From Leucobacter komagatae (GTDB lineage Bacteria > Actinomycetota > Actinomycetes > Actinomycetales > Microbacteriaceae): 35,078 bases of DNA. Position numbers and translations under genes: made by a program. Below are positions 32,093 through 35,078 of this stretch, piece by piece (within the stretch, counting starts at the first letter, position 1; the number at the start of each line of letters is the position of its first letter). The notes below the pieces were generated by a model. The model did no database searches, was not told the origin of the DNA, and worked only from the letters and a program-made list of their open reading frames with translations. The stretch spans positions 1-35,078 of the forward strand of contig NZ_JXSQ01000028.1 of NCBI RefSeq assembly GCF_000834055.1. The letters are read 5' to 3'.

Positions 32093-33607
32093 TTACGGGC
32101 GGTACAACCCGACGACAGGCATCGTAGCGGTCATCTCGGCCTGCCACTCTGGGTCCGGCTCGGTGAGCTCGACGCCGTTCGGCCCCTCGTAGCGGCGACC
32201 CCAACCGGTGACGATCGAGAACACGGTGACAGCGGTGAGCGCGAACGGGTAGAACGCGGCACCGAGGATCGCGAAGACACTCAGCCCGGGAATGCCCTCG
32301 TACCCCTGGGTGCCGAGGCTTGCTACGAGCAGGAAGGTACTCGCGATCGGCACAATGACGCCAAGCCCCATCGCCGCACAGTCCATAACGTTCGAGCGGC
32401 GATACGGGTGGAGCCCCGCTGCTGCCCCGATCTTGTCTGATAGTGGGCCAGCAAACATGAGACCGGGCCCATTCAGCCCTGCAAGCACGACGGTGCAGAG
32501 GGCGCCGGAGATCCCGATCGCAGCCTCGGCACCGCGCGCGCTCTGGAAGCGCGGCGAACTGATGATTGCCTCGACGATCCTGTCGAACATGCCCGATGAT
32601 TCGACGACACCGATCATCGCAAACACGGCGACGAGGAGCGAGATGAGCGGCAGCATGCTTGTGATGCCATCGGTGATAAAACCGGTGGGCGCGCCGTCTG
32701 CGGCGCCGAGCACCTGGCCGGGCGTTGCGAGCCCGGTGACGAGCGCGACGATGGTGCCGACTACGAGGCCGACACCTACGGCGAGAAACAGGTCGCGCGC
32801 AATGAAGGCGACGAGGATGAGCGCAGCAATCGCAAGCAGCATCCACAGCCCGGTCGGGCTCGCATCGGCTTCGACGGCCGCAGCCGCAGCACCGCTACCC
32901 GAGGTGACGAGGCCCGCGACGAGGAACGCAATGGCTGCGATTGCCGCGGCGGGGAGCGCGTAGCGCAAGCGACTTCGCACAACGCCGCCAACGTCGGCGA
33001 GGCCGGCGCGTCGACGGTAGCGCTGCGTGGTCGCGGAGATCACGGTGGTATCGGAGATCGGCGCAATGTTGTCACCGAAGATCGCGCCGGAGAGGATCGC
33101 ACCGGCGAGCAGTGCTGGGGAAGCGCCGATCTCGGTCCCCGCAGTGTAGAGGATCGGGAACATGGCGAGCATGGTACCGAGCGAGGATCCCGTCGCGAGC
33201 GCGATCGCGCAGGTGATGAGGAACGTGATCATCACGAAGATGCCGCCGCCAATGTGCGCCTCCTGAGCGAGCCACACGAAGCCGGAGGAGACGCCGGTCG
33301 CCTTGAACATCTGCGCGAGCACGCCGACGAGCAGCATCAACAGGAAGAGCGTGGCCGAGGTGCGCGATGCGATCCCATCGATTGCGGCATTCCAGAACTT
33401 CTGCTGGCTCTTCGCGAGCCAGGAGGCAACGAACAGGCCGAGGAAGCCGACAGCGGCAATCGCGGTGAGGTCGAGCACGACGAAGCCAACGAAGTACACG
33501 AAGGTACCGATGGCGAAAATCAGGGGTGCGATGAACGCTCCGAGCGCGCCAACGCGGAATTCGACGCGCTCCGAGGCGTGCGCCTCCGTGCGGTTCTGAT
33601 GAGACAA
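32093..33607 (-). CDS. NhaC-family Na+/H+ antiporter-type transporter
   Basis: The 504-residue membrane protein has about twelve hydrophobic segments and the NhaC-family core: LATGSSLGTMLAMFPILY, GAIFGDNIAPISDTTVISAT and later LAGLNGPGLMFAGPLSD. Family members exchange protons or sodium for Na+, organic acids or amino acids; an adjacent Lrp regulator and a PLP-enzyme gene favour an amino-acid-related role, by inference. A TTG at 33607 is taken as start because a GGAGG ribosome site lies six bases before it; the frame is open to 33667 but without a better signal. It is divergent from the cysteine-desulfurase-like gene. Confidence 0.85.
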   Translation of the reverse strand: MSHQNRTEAHASERVEFRVGALGAFIAPLIFAIGTFVYFVGFVVLDLTAIAAVGFLGLFVASWLAKSQQKFWNAAIDGIASRTSATLFLLMLLVGVLAQMFKATGVSSGFVWLAQEAHIGGGIFVMITFLITCAIALATGSSLGTMLAMFPILYTAGTEIGASPALLAGAILSGAIFGDNIAPISDTTVISATTQRYRRRAGLADVGGVVRSRLRYALPAAAIAAIAFLVAGLVTSGSGAAAAAVEADASPTGLWMLLAIAALILVAFIARDLFLAVGVGLVVGTIVALVTGLATPGQVLGAADGAPTGFITDGITSMLPLISLLVAVFAMIGVVESSGMFDRIVEAIISSPRFQSARGAEAAIGISGALCTVVLAGLNGPGLMFAGPLSDKIGAAAGLHPYRRSNVMDCAAMGLGVIVPIASTFLLVASLGTQGYEGIPGLSVFAILGAAFYPFALTAVTVFSIVTGWGRRYEGPNGVELTEPDPEWQAEMTATMPVVGLYRP

Positions 33608-33670
33608 AGTGGGCCTCCAGCATTCGTTGGTGAAGAACGGCCGATTCGAAATATCGACGCAATGCATCGG

Positions 33671-33701
33671 ACTCTAGCACTTATTTCTATCGAATCAATA
33701 G
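33671..33701 (-). promoter_or_regulatory. Predicted NhaC promoter with near-palindromic box
   Basis: TTGATT (33698-33693) and TAGAGT (33676-33671) are spaced by 16 bases on the minus strand. The 15-base near-palindrome CTATCGAATCAATAG (33687-33701) overlaps the -35, is in an AT-rich divergent region, and has the length of an Lrp-type site. Binding is inferred. Confidence 0.4.
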
Positions 33702-33774
33702 TTTCCCACCCAACAGACTTTCATCTATTGTGGTTGTAGCTTAGTTTTTCTGAATTTTTCTCGGAGGTACAACG

Positions 33775-34981
33775 ATGTCCAGATTCGGCGCAGCAGTTCG
33801 CCCAGATTTCCCCGCAGTAGCAAACGACTTCGTATTCCTCGACGCCCCCGGTGGCACCCAGATGCCCGCAGTTGTCGCCGAGCGGATCGCTCAGACCGGC
33901 ATCTCTCCAATCTCCAACCGCAGCCGCGGCTCCCTCCCCGGCCGCAACGCAGACGACACCGTGCTCGAGTTCCGCGCGGCCGCGGCCGACTTGCTCGGCG
34001 CGGACCCCGCTGGCATCGTGCATGGGCGCAGCGCGACGCAGCTCACGTTCGACTTCTCCCGCACGATCGCGAAGACCTGGGAGGCCGGCGACAACATCGT
34101 GCTGTCTCAGGCTGACCACGACTGCAACGTCGCGCCGTGGCTCATCGCAGCGGAGCGCGCGGGCGCCGAGGTGCGGTGGGCACAGCTCGACACCGCAACG
34201 AGCGAGCTCCCCGCTGCGCAGTACGAGGAACTCGTTGACGACCGCACGCGACTCGTCGCAGTGACCGCAGCCTCTAACCTCGTCGGAACCCAGCCCGACA
34301 TCGCTGCGATTTCGGCCATCGCACACGCCCGCAACGCGCTCACGTACATCGACGGCGTGCACTACACAGCCCACGCGCCTGTCGACGTGCGCGCGATGGG
34401 AGCCGACTTCTTTGTCGCATCGCCCTACAAGTTCTTCGGCCCGCACTTCGGAATGCTTGCCGCGGCGCCCGCACTCCTTGAGACACTGCACCCCGACAAG
34501 CTGCGCCCCTCCCCCCGAAACCGTGCCAGAGCGCTTCGAGCTCGGCACCCTCCCATACGAGCTGCTCGCTGGCGCGACCGCAGCGATCAACTACATCGCC
34601 GGGCTGAGCGAGGCCGGCGAAACACGCCGCGAGCGGATCGTCTCCGCAATGGTTGCAATGGATGAGTACGAGCTTGAACTGCGCGAGGTCATCGAGCGTG
34701 GAATCACAGCCCTGCCCGGCGTGACCTGCTACTCACGCGCCAAGCGGCGCACGTCGACACTACTCATTTCGGTCGAGGGCATTGAACCAATCACCATCGA
34801 GACGCGGCTGCGCGAGCGCGGCTTCCTCGCACAGGCCGGCCACTTCTACGCACTCGAAGTATGCAACGCACTTGGCCTTGGCATGATGGGCGGCGTGCGC
34901 TTCGGCCTCGCCCCCTACAACACACTCGAGGAGGCCGAGGGCCTCGTCACCGCCCTCGCTGGGGCAATCGCCGAGGGCTGA
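33775..34981 (+). pseudogene. Cysteine-desulfurase-like class V aminotransferase, frameshifted
   Basis: The gene encodes a PLP enzyme of the VC1184-type cysteine-desulfurase-like group. The first frame supplies residues 1 to about 247: FLDAPGGTQMP, HDCNVAPW, Asp193 in YIDGVHYTAH and the PLP lysine Lys219 in SPYKFFGPHFG. The rest continues in the +1 shifted frame (ETVPERFELGTLPYELLAG through to the C-terminus). Removing one C from the six-C run at 34511-34516 restores an uninterrupted 401-residue protein. Uncorrected, the first frame ends at 34665 after about 50 foreign residues. The change may be a sequencing error, a recent mutation or a phase-variable tract. GGAGG precedes the ATG. It is divergent from the NhaC-family gene. 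Confidence 0.85.
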
Positions 34982-35051
34982 TCCCGCACAGGGAAAGCCC
35001 GCGGCCTGACCGCGAGACACACCTCCCCCTCTCGTTAGATCTACACCCCCC

Positions 35052-35078
35052 TATGTGCGCCAGGTAGCTGCGCACATA
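35052..35078. repeat. Perfect 9-bp inverted repeat at the window end
   Basis: TATGTGCGC (35052-35060) and GCGCACATA (35070-35078) are perfect reverse complements around a 9-base loop, about 70 bases after the aminotransferase stop. It could be a terminator hairpin or an operator of the next gene; the window ends exactly at its edge. Confidence 0.6.

Overview
The window is a G+C-rich stretch of an actinobacterial chromosome, probably Microbacteriaceae (a Leucobacter-like genome would fit; this is inference). The signs are strong G/C bias at third codon positions, frequent GTG starts, many 4-bp stop/start overlaps, DtxR/IdeR-type iron boxes, promoters that appear to give leaderless mRNAs, and LPxTG surface proteins. 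I saw no tRNA, rRNA, CRISPR array, insertion sequence or phage gene.

Region 1 (90-8536, minus strand) is an acid-sugar catabolic cluster. A GntR/FCD regulator precedes, in transcription order, an MBL-fold hydrolase (lactonase-like), a uronate-dehydrogenase-like SDR, a D-2-hydroxyacid dehydrogenase, an OtnI-like isomerase, an Asp/Glu-racemase-like protein, an OtnK-OtnC fusion protein and a ModA-like binding protein without a signal peptide. From the SDR to the binding protein every junction is an ATGA or GTGA overlap. A divergent nucleoside hydrolase follows behind a hairpin. Read together, the enzymes could take a four-carbon sugar or acid sugar through lactone, acid, 2-oxo-tetronate, 3-oxo-tetronate and its 4-phosphate to DHAP. 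A palindrome covering the predicted promoter is the likely GntR operator.

Region 2 (8826-10841, minus) holds an iron-siderophore binding lipoprotein behind an iron box and an AraC regulator. Region 3 (11070-15079, minus) encodes two sortase-anchored surface proteins: a seven-repeat RCC1 propeller protein that seems inserted in an IPT/TIG fold, and a pilin-like LPLTG protein. No sortase is in the window. Region 4 (15442-21133, minus) is a YhgE/Pip - YhgE/Pip - TetR operon with a 9+9 inverted repeat over its promoter.

Region 5 (21327-29352) is a divergent iron-siderophore locus. Leftward: TetR, binding lipoprotein and two FecCD permeases, with no separate ATPase. Rightward: two IrtA/IrtB-like ABC half-transporters and a siderophore-interacting flavoreductase that carries a (Gly-Ala)n insert written in atypical T-ending codons. 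An iron box and a 12-bp palindrome sit between the divergent promoters.

Region 6 (29461-34981) holds an unrecognised small protein, a helix-hairpin-helix protein, a GNAT acetyltransferase whose apparent start codon is ATC, an Lrp/AsnC regulator, an NhaC-family antiporter with a TTG start, and a VC1184-type cysteine-desulfurase-like gene broken by one extra C in a C6 run. The last bases form a perfect 9-bp inverted repeat.
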